Translations under genes and position numbers: made by a program
In this document: one piece after another, positions 17,275-26,704 of the stretch
Numbering within the stretch: position 1 is the first letter of the stretch
How the letters are laid out: the number at the start of each line of letters is the position of its first letter
Assembly: GCF_020880415.1 (NCBI RefSeq)
Contig: NZ_JAJIUJ010000015.1
Span: 1 to 64,000, forward strand
DNA length: 64,000 bases
Origin: Xanthomonas euvesicatoria pv. euvesicatoria
GTDB lineage: Bacteria; Pseudomonadota; Gammaproteobacteria; Xanthomonadales; Xanthomonadaceae
Reading direction: 5' to 3'
The notes under the pieces: generated by a model
The model's input: the letters and a program-made list of their open reading frames with translations, nothing else
Databases searched by the model: none
Told to the model about the DNA's origin: nothing

Positions 17275-18470
17275 CACAACACTCCTTGGGTCACGGCCGC
17301 AGGCATCAGTGCCGGCGCGCCTGGAACAGCGATGCGCAGGCCAAAGCCCTCACCCCGCCGGGTTTGAATTTCGAGCTTCCCACCATACTGGTTCAGCCGC
17401 TCACGCATGCCGCGCAGCCCGTTGCCGGGCGCGACCGCATCGGCGCCGTGGCCGTCGTCGCGGGCGTCGATCAGCACCGTATCGGCATCGCGGCGCACCT
17501 GGATCCACAGGTTGCGCGCGCCGGCATGGCGCACCGCATTGGTGATGATTTCCTGGGTACAGCGCAGCAGCACGTGGGCGCGCTCGGGGTCGTCCAGGGT
17601 CAGCGGCTGGGCGATGTCCAGGTGGATATCCAGCGACGGCACCTGGGTGACCAGCGGGCGCAGCGCCGCTTCCAGGTCGATCGCGCCGCTGTCGCGCAGG
17701 TGGCTGACCGCCTCGCGCACATCGGTGAGCAACAATTTGGCCAGCGTGTGCGCCTGGCGCACGTGCTCCTGGGCCTGGCCCTCGGTGATGTGGCCGGCCA
17801 CTTCCAGGTTGAGGCTGAGCGCGGTGAGGTGGTGGCCGAGCAGGTCGTGCAGCTCGCGCGAGATGCGGGTGCGCTCGTTGATGCGCGCACTCTCGGCCAG
17901 CAACGCGCGGGTGGCGCGCAGTTCGGCGTTGAGCCGGCGCTGCTCTTCGCGCGCATCGGTCTGCTGGCGGGCCACCAGGCTGGTGACGAAGATGAACATC
18001 GAAAAGCCGCCGTACAACAGCGACTGCATCAGCGCCGCGAACAGGGTGAAGTCCGGGCGCAGGTAGTAGAACACCGGCAGCACCGCCAGCTGGCTCAGCA
18101 CCAGCCATAGCACGCCCACGCGTAGCGGCAGCAGCCACGGGATCACCCCGGCCGCCACCATCATCAGGATGCTGCCGAGCCCGGTTCCGCTCAGATAGCT
18201 CACCGCCAGCGCGCAGATGGTGAGCAGCAACAGGATCAACCGGTCGTACCAGTGCGCGTGGCCGCCGCTGTTCAAGCCGCGGGTCAACCAGAAGTAGCTG
18301 GCGCCGAAGCCGATGAAGAATGCCGACATCATCACCGCCTCGGCCACGCTGCGGTGGTCGCCTTCTTCGGCCGGCGGCCAGTAGGTGTACACCAAGGGCA
18401 TGACGATCATCGCCCAGGTGAACAGGCCGGCAAAGCGCAGGACGCGCGTGTGACTGAGGTATCCCAACAT
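17274..18470 (-). CDS. Sensor histidine kinase (HisKA_3/NarX type)
   Basis: 398 residues. Five or six transmembrane segments occupy the first 165 residues with almost no periplasmic loop, as in DesK, which senses membrane state. The dimerisation and phospho-acceptor helix has RISRELHDLLGHHLTALS with phosphorylated His at 208. The ATPase domain has NAVRHAGA (N box), DARDDGHG (G1) and GNGLRGMRERL (G2). It is paired with the downstream response regulator. The stimulus is inferred to be membrane-related from topology only. Confidence 0.9.
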   Translation of the reverse strand: MLGYLSHTRVLRFAGLFTWAMIVMPLVYTYWPPAEEGDHRSVAEAVMMSAFFIGFGASYFWLTRGLNSGGHAHWYDRLILLLLTICALAVSYLSGTGLGSILMMVAAGVIPWLLPLRVGVLWLVLSQLAVLPVFYYLRPDFTLFAALMQSLLYGGFSMFIFVTSLVARQQTDAREEQRRLNAELRATRALLAESARINERTRISRELHDLLGHHLTALSLNLEVAGHITEGQAQEHVRQAHTLAKLLLTDVREAVSHLRDSGAIDLEAALRPLVTQVPSLDIHLDIAQPLTLDDPERAHVLLRCTQEIITNAVRHAGARNLWIQVRRDADTVLIDARDDGHGADAVAPGNGLRGMRERLNQYGGKLEIQTRRGEGFGLRIAVPGAPALMPAAVTQGVL

Positions 18471-18706
18471 GCCCGCATCTTAGGCGTAAGCGACCGCGCT
18501 GCCCTCTTGCCGGAAGTCATGCATGCCGGCAGGTGCACGGGTGGCGGATGTCGGGCCCGCGCAGCGCCTGTGCTGACGCGCCGTTGCACGCCGGCACCTG
18601 CCGCGCGCCGGCCGATCGCATGCGCTGGGTCGCCGCTTCAGGCCCCGCATGTAATAATCCGACGCAGATCCGATTTCGGGTCGACGCGTTACCCCACGGA
18701 GTCCCA

Positions 18707-19306
18707 ATGTCGATCGTCATCCGCGACGTGCGCGAGCACGAGCTCGATTCCGTCCTGGCCCTGAACAACAATGCCGGACTGGCGATCCTGCCGCTGGATT
18801 CAACCAGGCTGCAACGTTTCTACGAGCAGGCCGAGTATTTCCGCGTCGCCGAGCGCGACGGCAACCTGGCCGGGTTTCTGGTCGGTTTCGGAAGCGGCAG
18901 TGCGCACGACAGCAGCAATTTCGCCTGGTTCCGGGACCGTCACCCGGAATTCTTCTATATCGACCGCATCGTGGTCGCCAGCCGCCGCCGCGGCGGTGGC
19001 GTCGGGCGGGCGTTCTATGCCGATGTGCAGAGCTATACCGAGCTGCGTTACCCGCAGCTGGCGTGCGAGGTGTTCCTGGACCATGGCGCAGATGCGGCCT
19101 TGCTGTTCCATGGCAGCTTCGGCTTCCGCGAGGTTGGCCAGAACACCATGCCCGATGTGGAAGTGCGCGCCAGCATGCTGATGAAAGACATGTGCAGCTA
19201 TCGGTGGGTCAAGGAGACCTATGGCGGCAAGTTGCCCGACCACTTGCCGTGGGTGGGCCGGCCGCGTCATGCCGCCACCACCGCTAGCCCATCGACGGGG
19301 AGCTGA
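18707..19306 (+). CDS. GNAT-family N-acetyltransferase
   Basis: 199 residues. The acetyl-CoA pyrophosphate-binding motif is seen in DRIVVASRRRGGGVGRAFY (about 87-105), with a preceding beta-strand pair and the C-terminal EVFLDHGADAALLFHGSFGFREV. The substrate is unknown. GGAG lies 7 bases before ATG 18707. It ends 3 bp before minC, so it is probably cotranscribed with minCDE. Confidence 0.82.
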   Translation: MSIVIRDVREHELDSVLALNNNAGLAILPLDSTRLQRFYEQAEYFRVAERDGNLAGFLVGFGSGSAHDSSNFAWFRDRHPEFFYIDRIVVASRRRGGGVGRAFYADVQSYTELRYPQLACEVFLDHGADAALLFHGSFGFREVGQNTMPDVEVRASMLMKDMCSYRWVKETYGGKLPDHLPWVGRPRHAATTASPSTGS

Positions 19307-19309
19307 GTT

Positions 19310-20056
19310 GTGGCAAGTGTGAATGTGGATTTTGAACAGGCCGGCGAACTGAAGATCGGCCAGGTGGGCATCGCCAACCTGCGTGTGCGGACGCTGGATG
19401 TGCCGCGGCTGGTGCAGGAAATGCGCGAGCGCGTGAGCCGCGCGCCCAAGTTGTTCGGCCGTGCGGCGGTGATCCTGGATTTCGGCGGGCTGTCGCAGGT
19501 GCCGGACCTGGCTACGGCCAAGGCGCTGCTGGACGGCCTGCGCGATGCCGGCGTGCTGCCGGTGGCGCTGGCCTACGGCACCAGCGAGATCGACCTGCTG
19601 TCCCAGCAGTTGGGCGTGCCGCTGCTGGCCAAATTTCGCGCGCAGTACGAGCCGACCGCGGTCAGTCCGCCACCGCCACCGCCGCCGCCCGCACGTGCCG
19701 AGCCGGCACCGCCGGCCGCGCGACCGGCGCCGGGCCGGATGCAGCGCACCGCGGTGCGTTCGGGTCAGCAGCTGTACGCGGAGAACTGCGACCTGACCGT
19801 ACTCAGTACGGTCGGTGCCGGGGCCGAGGTCATCGCCGACGGAAGCATCCATATCTACGGTACCCTGCGTGGCCGCGCTCTGGCCGGCGCGCAGGGCAAT
19901 CCCGACGCGCGCATCTTCTGCCGCGACTTCCACGCCGAACTGGTTGCCATCGCTGGCCACTACAAGGTGCTGGACGATGTTCCCATGGACCTGCGTGGCA
20001 AGGCCGTCCAGGTCTGGCTGGAGCAGGATCAGATCAAGATCGCTGCGCTTGATTGA
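19310..20056 (+). CDS. minC: Septum site-determining protein MinC
   Basis: 248-residue inhibitor of FtsZ polymerisation that acts with MinD at the cell poles. The N-terminal FtsZ-interacting domain covers about 1-105. A Pro/Ala-rich linker (about 118-145, including eight consecutive Pro) separates it from the C-terminal beta-helix (ENCDLTVLSTVGAGAEVIADGS, IHIYGTLRGRALAGAQG read in two parts). The start is GTG. It is followed by minD after 35 bp and minE, the usual order. Confidence 0.95.
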   Translation: MASVNVDFEQAGELKIGQVGIANLRVRTLDVPRLVQEMRERVSRAPKLFGRAAVILDFGGLSQVPDLATAKALLDGLRDAGVLPVALAYGTSEIDLLSQQLGVPLLAKFRAQYEPTAVSPPPPPPPPARAEPAPPAARPAPGRMQRTAVRSGQQLYAENCDLTVLSTVGAGAEVIADGSIHIYGTLRGRALAGAQGNPDARIFCRDFHAELVAIAGHYKVLDDVPMDLRGKAVQVWLEQDQIKIAALD

Positions 20057-20091
20057 CGCGGCCCAACCACAGAAATATTCGGAGAAATCCT

Positions 20092-20901
20092 TTGGCTGAA
20101 ATCATCGTAGTCACCTCCGGCAAGGGCGGCGTCGGCAAGACCACCACCAGCGCAAGCCTGGCTTGCGGGCTGGCCAAACGCGGCAAGAAGGTGGCGGTCA
20201 TCGACTTCGACGTCGGCTTGCGCAACCTGGACCTGATCATGGGCTGCGAGCGGCGCGTGGTGTACGACTTCGTCAATGTCGTGCACGGCGAAGCCACGCT
20301 CAAGCAGTCGCTGATCAAGGACAAGCGGTTCGAGAACCTGTACGTCCTGGCCGCCTCGCAGACCCGCGACAAGGACGCGCTGACCCAGGAAGGCGTGGAA
20401 AAGGTGCTCAAGGACCTAGCCGCCGACGGCTTCGACTACATCGTCTGCGATTCGCCGGCCGGCATCGAAAAAGGCGCGTTCCTGGCGATGTATTTCGCCG
20501 ACCGCGCGGTGGTGGTGGTCAATCCGGAAGTCTCTTCGGTGCGCGACTCGGACCGCATCATCGGCCTGCTCGATTCCAAGACCCGCAAGGCCGAAGAAGG
20601 CAAGGCCGTGCCGGCGTTCCTGCTGCTGACCCGCTACAGCCCGGGCCGCGTGGAAGGCGGCGAGATGCTCAGCATCACCGACGTGGAAGAAGTGCTGGGC
20701 CTGAAGGCGATCGGCGTGATTCCCGAATCCGGCGACGTGCTCAACGCCTCCAACAAGGGCGAGCCGGTGATCCTGGATGCCGAGTCCCCGGCCGGCCAGG
20801 CGTATGACGACGCAGTCGCCCGCATCATGGGCGAGGAGCGCCCGATGCGATTCACATCCGTGGAGAAGAAAGGCTTCTTCAGCAAGCTGTTCGGAGGGTA
20901 A
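20092..20901 (+). CDS. minD: Septum site-determining ATPase MinD
   Basis: 269-residue membrane-cycling ATPase. The deviant Walker A motif GKGGVGKTT lies at about 10-18. The C-terminal amphipathic membrane-targeting helix ([11 protein letters not shown]) ends the protein. The start is TTG 20092, with GGAG 7 bases upstream; the in-frame ATG at 20053 overlaps minC and adds 13 unlike residues. MinE begins 3 bp after the stop. Confidence 0.96.
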
Positions 20902-20903
20902 GC

Positions 20904-21161
20904 ATGGGCCTGCTCGATTTTCTCAAGAGCAAGAAAAACACCGCCGAGACGGCCAAGAACCGCCTGCAGATCATCATTGCGCAGGAGCGCAACCACCGCG
21001 GCGGGCCGGATTACCTGCCGCTGATGCAGCGCGAACTGCTGGAAGTGATCAAGAAGTACGTCAACATCGATGCCGATGCGGTGCGCGTGGATCTGGTCAA
21101 GGACGGCGAACACGACGTGCTGGACATCTCGGTCGCCCTTCCGGAAGACGGCGACAAGTAA
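20904..21161 (+). CDS. minE: Cell division topological specificity factor MinE
   Basis: 85 residues. The N-terminal membrane-targeting and anti-MinCD region ([20 protein letters not shown], then LQIIIAQER) and the C-terminal topological specificity domain are both present. It drives pole-to-pole oscillation of MinCD. It is followed by a hairpin terminator. Confidence 0.96.
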
Positions 21162-21167
21162 GCGCCG

Positions 21168-21199
21168 ACAACGGCACCGCGTTCGCACGGTGCCGTTGT
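21168..21199 (+). terminator. Terminator hairpin after minE
   Basis: A perfect 12-bp stem (21168-21179 with 21188-21199) and 8-base loop lie 7 bp after the minE stop. Only two Ts close the right arm and no real T-run follows, so it is a strong hairpin with a weak tail. Confidence 0.65.
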
Positions 21200-21229
21200 T
21201 GCATGTGACCCGACCGCGAGCCATTGCGC

Positions 21230-21721
21230 GTGACCACCGCCCCCACTGCCACACCCACCGCTGCCGATGTCCTGTGCGTGGCCGATATCGGCCTGGACGC
21301 ACCTGCCGCCCTGCTCGCGCGCTATGGCTTGCGCCTGCATCGCGTGGACAGTGGTGCAGCGATTCCAGGCAGTTTCTGGGGCGAACCGGAGGCCGGCATC
21401 ATCGGCTGCGATGTGTACGTGCGCGACGACACCCCGGTGCATTCGCTCCTGCACGAAGCCGGACATCTGATCGTGCTGCCTGCGGAAAAACGCGCCGCCG
21501 TGCATACCGACGCCACCGATTCGGTGGAGGAAGAAGACGCCACCTGTTACCTGCAGATCCTGCTGGCCGAGCAACTGCCCGGCGTGGGCAGCGCGCGCCT
21601 GATGGCGGACATGGACAGCTGGGGCTATACGTATCGGCTGGGCTCCACCCGTGCCTGGTTCGAGCAGGACGCGGAGAACGCGCGCAGCTGGCTGGACGCA
21701 CGCGGCCTGTTGCCTGCCTGA
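21230..21721 (+). CDS. Putative zinc metallopeptidase-like protein (HEAGH)
   Basis: 163 residues from GTG 21230 (a TTG two codons earlier is possible). The segment SLLHEAGHLIVL contains an HExxH zinc motif, with an acidic run (SVEEEDATCYLQ) 25 residues on that could supply the third ligand. No signal peptide or membrane segment is seen. It follows the min terminator on the same strand. The peptidase activity is inferred from the motif alone; no family was named with certainty. Confidence 0.7.
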   Translation: MTTAPTATPTAADVLCVADIGLDAPAALLARYGLRLHRVDSGAAIPGSFWGEPEAGIIGCDVYVRDDTPVHSLLHEAGHLIVLPAEKRAAVHTDATDSVEEEDATCYLQILLAEQLPGVGSARLMADMDSWGYTYRLGSTRAWFEQDAENARSWLDARGLLPA

Positions 21722-21891
21722 GCTTGCGCGGCGCGTTCAAGTGGCTGCCCAACCGCAGCGAGCAGTGGTCAGCAGCGACGGGCATCAGGGCAGTGCGGCG
21801 TTCGCAGCAGCAGCGGCGAACGTGTGGCACCTGCAGTACGGAATAGCGGACGCGCCGTCTGGGCTGAGCGCAGTCGGTCGAGTGATCGGCC

Positions 21892-23181
21892 TCAGGATCC
21901 CGTTGCCGTGGCGCCGGAGAGATCCAGCGTGGCCACCGTGCCCTGCCCTGCATTGGAATCCAGCTGCAGATGCCAGCCCAGGTGCTCGCACAACCGTCCG
22001 ATCAGCTCCAGCCCGATGCCACTCCCCTGACGTGCGTTGCCGCGCGCCAGGCGCGTGTAGATGGCGCTGATCTCTTCGGGCGTCATGCCATGGCCGGGGT
22101 CGGCAATGCGGACCACGCCGGGCGCCGACAGCGAGATGCGAATGATGCCGCGGTCGCTGTTTTCGATGGCGTTGCGCAGCAGGTTGCCGATGGCCGTCTG
22201 CACGATGGCGACCGGGGCGACCAGGCTGCACGGCGGCAACGGGTCCACGACCAGTTGCAGATCCTTGTCGGCGCACAGGTGCGTGTGGTCGGCCACGATG
22301 TCCGGCAGCAACTGATCCAGCCGCAACGCATCGCTGCTGCGCACCAGCCGGCCGGGGTCCTTGGCCAGCACCAGCAGCAAGGTGATCAACTGCTCGACCG
22401 AGGCGCTGGTCTGGGCAATGCGCTGCAGCTGGTGGCGTACCGCCGGCGGCGTGCCGGGTTGCTCCAGCGCCAGCTCCACCGCATTGCCGATCACCGCGAT
22501 GGGCGTGCGCAATTCGTGGCTGGCGCTGTCGATGAAGGCCCGCTCTCGGTCGACGAACTGGCTGTTGCGTTCCAGATAATCGTTGAGCGCATCGGCAATC
22601 ACGTACAGTTCGGCGCTGCCCTGTGGCCCGACCGCAATCTGCTGCGCACGCTGCCCTGGACGCAACGCGCCGATGTCGCGCGCAAGTTCCACCAAAGGGC
22701 GCACCAGCCGGGCCATCGCATACGTGCCCATCAGCAAGGTGATGCCGATCAGCGCGATCCCAGCGGCCAGCATCCAGCGGGTCAGGAACTTTTCCAGCGC
22801 TTCGAAATCGGTGATGTCCAGCACCAGGGCCAGGCGGCCGGCATGCGCGGTGTCGCGCACCATCACGGCACTCTGGCGGCCGGCGATCTCCAGACCGTCG
22901 TGCAGGCCGGGATGCAGGGTGCGCAAGACCGGCGGCGTGCGCGCGACATCGTCGACGCGGTACAGCCGCAAGGTGTCCGAGTCCTGCCAGTGATACTCCG
23001 GATTCTGCACGCTGCGCTCGAGAATGCTGTCCAGTTCGGAATTGAGCAGCGAGCGCCACACGCCGTGTTCGGCGCGTTCGTGCAGGTACTGCGCGGTGCC
23101 GAACACCGCCAGGGTCATCAGCAGCGTGTAGCCGAACAACCACACCAGCACGCGGCGACCCAACGGGCGCTGTTTAGACAT
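21892..23181 (-). CDS. colS: Sensor histidine kinase ColS
   Basis: 429 residues. The topology is a membrane helix (about 11-31), a periplasmic sensing loop (about 32-135), a second helix (about 136-158), HAMP, HisKA with phospho-acceptor H222 in DSASHELRTPIAV, and HATPase (NLLRNAIEN, ADPGHGMTPEE, GSGIGLELIGRL). The partner gene is a clear ColR, and the two overlap by 8 bp, which supports ColS. In Pseudomonas, ColS senses excess metals such as zinc; in Xanthomonas ColRS is linked to virulence and envelope stress. It faces lipid A-modification genes across the divergent promoter region. Confidence 0.85.
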   Translation of the reverse strand: MSKQRPLGRRVLVWLFGYTLLMTLAVFGTAQYLHERAEHGVWRSLLNSELDSILERSVQNPEYHWQDSDTLRLYRVDDVARTPPVLRTLHPGLHDGLEIAGRQSAVMVRDTAHAGRLALVLDITDFEALEKFLTRWMLAAGIALIGITLLMGTYAMARLVRPLVELARDIGALRPGQRAQQIAVGPQGSAELYVIADALNDYLERNSQFVDRERAFIDSASHELRTPIAVIGNAVELALEQPGTPPAVRHQLQRIAQTSASVEQLITLLLVLAKDPGRLVRSSDALRLDQLLPDIVADHTHLCADKDLQLVVDPLPPCSLVAPVAIVQTAIGNLLRNAIENSDRGIIRISLSAPGVVRIADPGHGMTPEEISAIYTRLARGNARQGSGIGLELIGRLCEHLGWHLQLDSNAGQGTVATLDLSGATATGS

Positions 23182-23890
23182 CGCTGCAGTCGCCAGCGCC
23201 AGGTGCATCGGCCGCATCCAGCTGCGCCAGCCGGTAGCCGAGCCGCGGCAAGGTATGGATCAGTTTTTGCGCGAACGGGCCGTCCACGCTGCGACGCAAC
23301 TCATAGATATGCGAGCGCAGCATGTCGCCGTCGGGCGGATCGTCGCCCCACAACGATTGCTCCAGGCGTTGCCGCGTCACCGCGGCCGGGCTGGCCTGCA
23401 TGAGCACTTCCAGCAACTTGCGGCAGGCCGGATACAGATGCAGCACCTGGCCGGCGCGCGTCGCTTCCAGCGTGGCCAGGTCCAGGCGCAGGTCGGCCAC
23501 TTGCAGCAGTTTGCCGCGGCGACGGCCGTGCGCACGCGCCAGCAAGGCTTCGATGCGCACCTCCAGCTCGGGCAGTGCGAAGGGTTTGGTCAGGTAGTCG
23601 TCGGCGCCGGCGCGGAAGCCGGCGATCTTGTCCGGCAGTTCGTCGCGTGCGGTGAGCATGATCACCGGCAATTCGGACTGGTGCTGCTCGCGCAGCCGGC
23701 GCAGCACTTCCGGTCCATCCATGCGCGGCATCATCCAGTCCAGGATCAATGCGTCGTAATGCTGGGTGGTCGCCAGATGCAGGCCGGTGACGCCATCGGG
23801 CGCGGCGTCCAGGGTATGCCCGCGCGCTTCGAAATAGTCGAACAGGTTGGCAACCATGTTGCGGTTGTCTTCAATGACCAGCAGCCGCAT
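23174..23890 (-). CDS. colR: Response regulator ColR (OmpR family)
   Basis: 238 residues. The receiver has phospho-acceptor D51 in ALILDWMMPRMDG and the conserved Lys in YLTKPFALPELEVR. The winged-helix domain follows (LWGDDPPDGDMLRSHIYELR, then HTLPRLGYRLAQ). The WGDDxPDxDxLRSH pattern is characteristic of ColR. The start at 23890 gives the standard MRLLVIEDN opening. ColR-type regulators control phosphoethanolamine transferase and glycosyltransferase genes in other gammaproteobacteria, which matches the genes encoded divergently from it here. Confidence 0.9.
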   Translation of the reverse strand: MRLLVIEDNRNMVANLFDYFEARGHTLDAAPDGVTGLHLATTQHYDALILDWMMPRMDGPEVLRRLREQHQSELPVIMLTARDELPDKIAGFRAGADDYLTKPFALPELEVRIEALLARAHGRRRGKLLQVADLRLDLATLEATRAGQVLHLYPACRKLLEVLMQASPAAVTRQRLEQSLWGDDPPDGDMLRSHIYELRRSVDGPFAQKLIHTLPRLGYRLAQLDAADAPGAGDCSDV

Positions 23891-24106
23891 GAGCGGGGTT
23901 CCAGGACGGCCCGGCAGGCACAGTGTGCGCATCCTAACCGAGGCCGGCCAAACGCGACCGCTATCGCCGGCACGGCCTTCCAACCGGTTGCGCTTCGGCA
24001 GCAGCGCATGGCGATGCCTGCGCTGCGATGCGCGATCACGCAGGCTCGGCTCCGACAAATTTCCGACCCACTTGCCAGATAGTGTCTGCCCGCATTTACT
24101 CAGGGC

Positions 24107-25840
24107 GTGCGCGTGTCGCCTGCCATCGCTGCCTCCTCATCCCGCCAGCGCGCACTGCTGGCCGCGCTGCTGACGATCGTCGTCAGCTTGCTGGCCGGGC
24201 TGGGCATGCGCCAACCCAATCCGCCGGACGAGCCGCGCTTCGTGCTGGCCGCGCGCACCATGGTCGAGACCGGCCAGTGGCTGCTGCCGCACCGTGGCAG
24301 CGAGTTGTATGCAGAAAAACCGCCGGCCTTCATGTGGCTGCAGGCGGCCACCTACGAACTGGTACCGCACTGGCCGGTGGCCTTCCTGCTGCCGTCGCTG
24401 CTGGCCGCGCTGGCCACGTTGTGGCTGACCTGGGATATCGCGCGCCGGCTCTGGACGCGGCGCGTGGCGGCCCACGCGGTGCTGGCCTTGTTCACGGTGC
24501 TGCAGTTCGGCCTGATGGCCAAGCGTGCGCAGATCGATATGGTGCTGGTGGCGCTGACCACACTGTCGTTGTGGGGACTGCTGCGGCACCTGCTGCGCGG
24601 GCCGGACTGGCGCGCCTGGACGCTGGGCCTGTTTGCTGCCGGCGTCGGCACGGTGACCAAGGGCGTCGGTTTTCTGCCGCTGCTGGTTTTGCTGCCGTGG
24701 ATGGCGCTGCGGCGTACGCATTGGCGCGTATTGCCGGCGCGCGCGCTGGCAGGACGCAGCTGGGCACTGGTGCTGCCGGCGTTCGTGGCCGGTACGGCGG
24801 TGTGGCTGGGGCCGCTGGGCATCGCGCTGTGGCACAGCGACGACACGCAGCTGCATGCCTATGCGCACGAGCTGTTGTTCAAGCAGACCGGCACGCGCTA
24901 CGCGCACGCCTGGCATCACGTCAAACCGTTCTGGTACTACCTGCAGGTGATCGCCACCTTGTGGCTGCCCGGATGCCTGTTGTTGCCGTGGCTGCTGCCG
25001 GCCTGGTGGCGGCGACTGCGCCGCGGCGACCCGCGCTATGTGCTGCTGCTGGCCTGGAGCGTGCTGGTGCTGCTGTTCTTCAGCGCCAGCCCGGGCAAAC
25101 GCGAGGTCTATATCTTCCCGATGCTGCCGGCACTGTGCATTGCCGCGGCGCCGTTGCTGGCGGGGTTGTTGCGCCGGCGCGGCGTGCGGGCGCTGCTGAC
25201 CGGGTATGTGCTGCTGCTTGCCGTCGCCGGCCTGGCGCTGGGCGGCGGCATTGCGTTGCATCTGCACTGGGCCGAGAACACCGCAGTCAAGCGCGGCATG
25301 GAGCTTGCCTCGCTGCAGCCGGTGGGTTTCTGGTTGATCGGCCTGGGCGTGGTCGGCCTGGCGGCGAGTGCATGGTCGCGCGGTAAACGCGCGGGCACCG
25401 CGTTGGTGGTGATGACCGCCGCGCTGTGGACGGTGTTCGGCCTGGGGTTGATGCCGGCGCTGGATCCTTATAGTTCGTCCTCACGTCTGATGCAGCGCGT
25501 GGGCCAGCGCATCGGCCCGGACGCGCAGCTGGGCATGCTGGCCTGGCGCGAGCAGAACCTGCTGCAGGCCGATCGCCCGGTGACCGATTTCGGCTTCAAG
25601 GCGAGCTGGCAGGACCAATGGGCCAAGGCCGGCCCGTGGCTTGCGCAAGCGCCGCACACTCGCTGGCTGTTCGTGCTCAAGCAGGCGGTGCCGGCATGTA
25701 TCGATCCGGCGCAACGCATCGATATCGGCGAGTCCAATCGCAATCAATGGCAGTTGCTGCCCGGCACGGCGTGGCATGCCGGTTGCATCGCCGCTGCGTC
25801 CGACGCCGAACAAACCGGTGGCGAAGGCGATGCAGACTGA
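24107..25840 (+). CDS. ArnT-like lipid A / undecaprenyl-linked glycosyltransferase (GT-C fold)
   Basis: 577-residue integral membrane protein with about 11-12 transmembrane segments. The first periplasmic loop carries NPPDEPRF with the Asp-Glu pair (41-42) typical of ArnT and other GT83 enzymes, and LYAEKPPAFMWLQ, also conserved in ArnT. ArnT moves aminoarabinose from undecaprenyl phosphate to lipid A. I see no arn biosynthetic genes here, so the transferred sugar could be different. It is divergent from colR (216-bp gap) and followed by PAP2 and eptA. Confidence 0.8.
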   Translation: MRVSPAIAASSSRQRALLAALLTIVVSLLAGLGMRQPNPPDEPRFVLAARTMVETGQWLLPHRGSELYAEKPPAFMWLQAATYELVPHWPVAFLLPSLLAALATLWLTWDIARRLWTRRVAAHAVLALFTVLQFGLMAKRAQIDMVLVALTTLSLWGLLRHLLRGPDWRAWTLGLFAAGVGTVTKGVGFLPLLVLLPWMALRRTHWRVLPARALAGRSWALVLPAFVAGTAVWLGPLGIALWHSDDTQLHAYAHELLFKQTGTRYAHAWHHVKPFWYYLQVIATLWLPGCLLLPWLLPAWWRRLRRGDPRYVLLLAWSVLVLLFFSASPGKREVYIFPMLPALCIAAAPLLAGLLRRRGVRALLTGYVLLLAVAGLALGGGIALHLHWAENTAVKRGMELASLQPVGFWLIGLGVVGLAASAWSRGKRAGTALVVMTAALWTVFGLGLMPALDPYSSSSRLMQRVGQRIGPDAQLGMLAWREQNLLQADRPVTDFGFKASWQDQWAKAGPWLAQAPHTRWLFVLKQAVPACIDPAQRIDIGESNRNQWQLLPGTAWHAGCIAAASDAEQTGGEGDAD

Positions 25841-25939
25841 ACGCTTGGTGTCGGGTTAACGGCCGGGCAACCCCGGTCCGACCGCTTTCCGACATCCGGG
25901 TTTCGAAGATGTCGGGCATTGACACAGGCCGCCATCTCG

Positions 25940-26704
25940 ATGACAACGCTTCCCATCCGTGCGCCGACCGTGGCGCATACCGCCAGCGGCGTGGAGACGC
26001 ACTTCCTCGTGCGCCATCTGTGGCTGCCCCTGGCCTGCGTCCTGTTGGCGAGCGCGCTGCTGATGGGCGCCGGTGGCGACCAATGGATCGCCGATGCGCT
26101 GTATCGGTTGGAAGGCGGCCACTGGTTACTCAAGGACCACTGGTTCACCAGCGGCGTGATCCACCGCGTGGGTAAATGGTTGAGCACGGCAGCCGGAGTC
26201 GGCGTGCTGGTGCTGGCCATCGTTGCGTGGTGCAGGCCGCGCCTGAAGGTGTTGCGCTGGCCGCTGACCTACCTGGCCGCCTCCGTCGCGCTGTCGACCT
26301 CGCTGGTGTCGCTGCTCAAGTCGTGGACGGCGATGGATTGCCCATGGGATCTGAGCCGCTATGGCGGTACGCAGGCGATGATCGGGCTATTCGAATCGCG
26401 CCACGGCATCGCCGCGTCCGGGTGCTTTCCTGCCGGCCATGCCAGTGCCGGTTATGCCTGGGTGGCACTGTATTTTTGTGCGCTGGCGCTCCGTCCTGCA
26501 TGGCGGTTTGCAGGTTTGTTCATAGGCTTGGCAGCAGGTCTCATTTTCGGTGTTGCGCAACAATTGCGCGGCGCGCATTTTCTCTCGCACGACCTGTGGT
26601 CGCTGGCGGTGTGCTGGGTGAGCGCACTGGCGCTGTACTGCGTGATGCTGCAACGGCCGCGTCGCGCGCTTGGATTGATGTTGCTCTCGGGGGATGCAGC
26701 ATGA
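25940..26704 (+). CDS. PAP2-family membrane phosphatase
   Basis: 254 residues from ATG 25940 (a TTG at 25919 is an alternative). Six transmembrane segments. The three phosphatase motifs are present in divergent form: K-rich loop LKSWTAMDCPWDLSRY, then CFPAGHASAGYAW (PSGH motif), then LRGAHFLSHDLW with the catalytic His and Asp. It could act on lipid A phosphate or undecaprenyl pyrophosphate. Its stop overlaps the eptA start (ATGA), so the two are coupled; PAP2-EptA pairs act together on lipid A head groups. Confidence 0.82.
   Translation: MTTLPIRAPTVAHTASGVETHFLVRHLWLPLACVLLASALLMGAGGDQWIADALYRLEGGHWLLKDHWFTSGVIHRVGKWLSTAAGVGVLVLAIVAWCRPRLKVLRWPLTYLAASVALSTSLVSLLKSWTAMDCPWDLSRYGGTQAMIGLFESRHGIAASGCFPAGHASAGYAWVALYFCALALRPAWRFAGLFIGLAAGLIFGVAQQLRGAHFLSHDLWSLAVCWVSALALYCVMLQRPRRALGLMLLSGDAA

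Noticed and set aside
19670..19735. CCG/CCA-rich repeat
   Set aside because: It encodes the Pro/Ala-rich linker between the two domains of MinC and needs no separate explanation.
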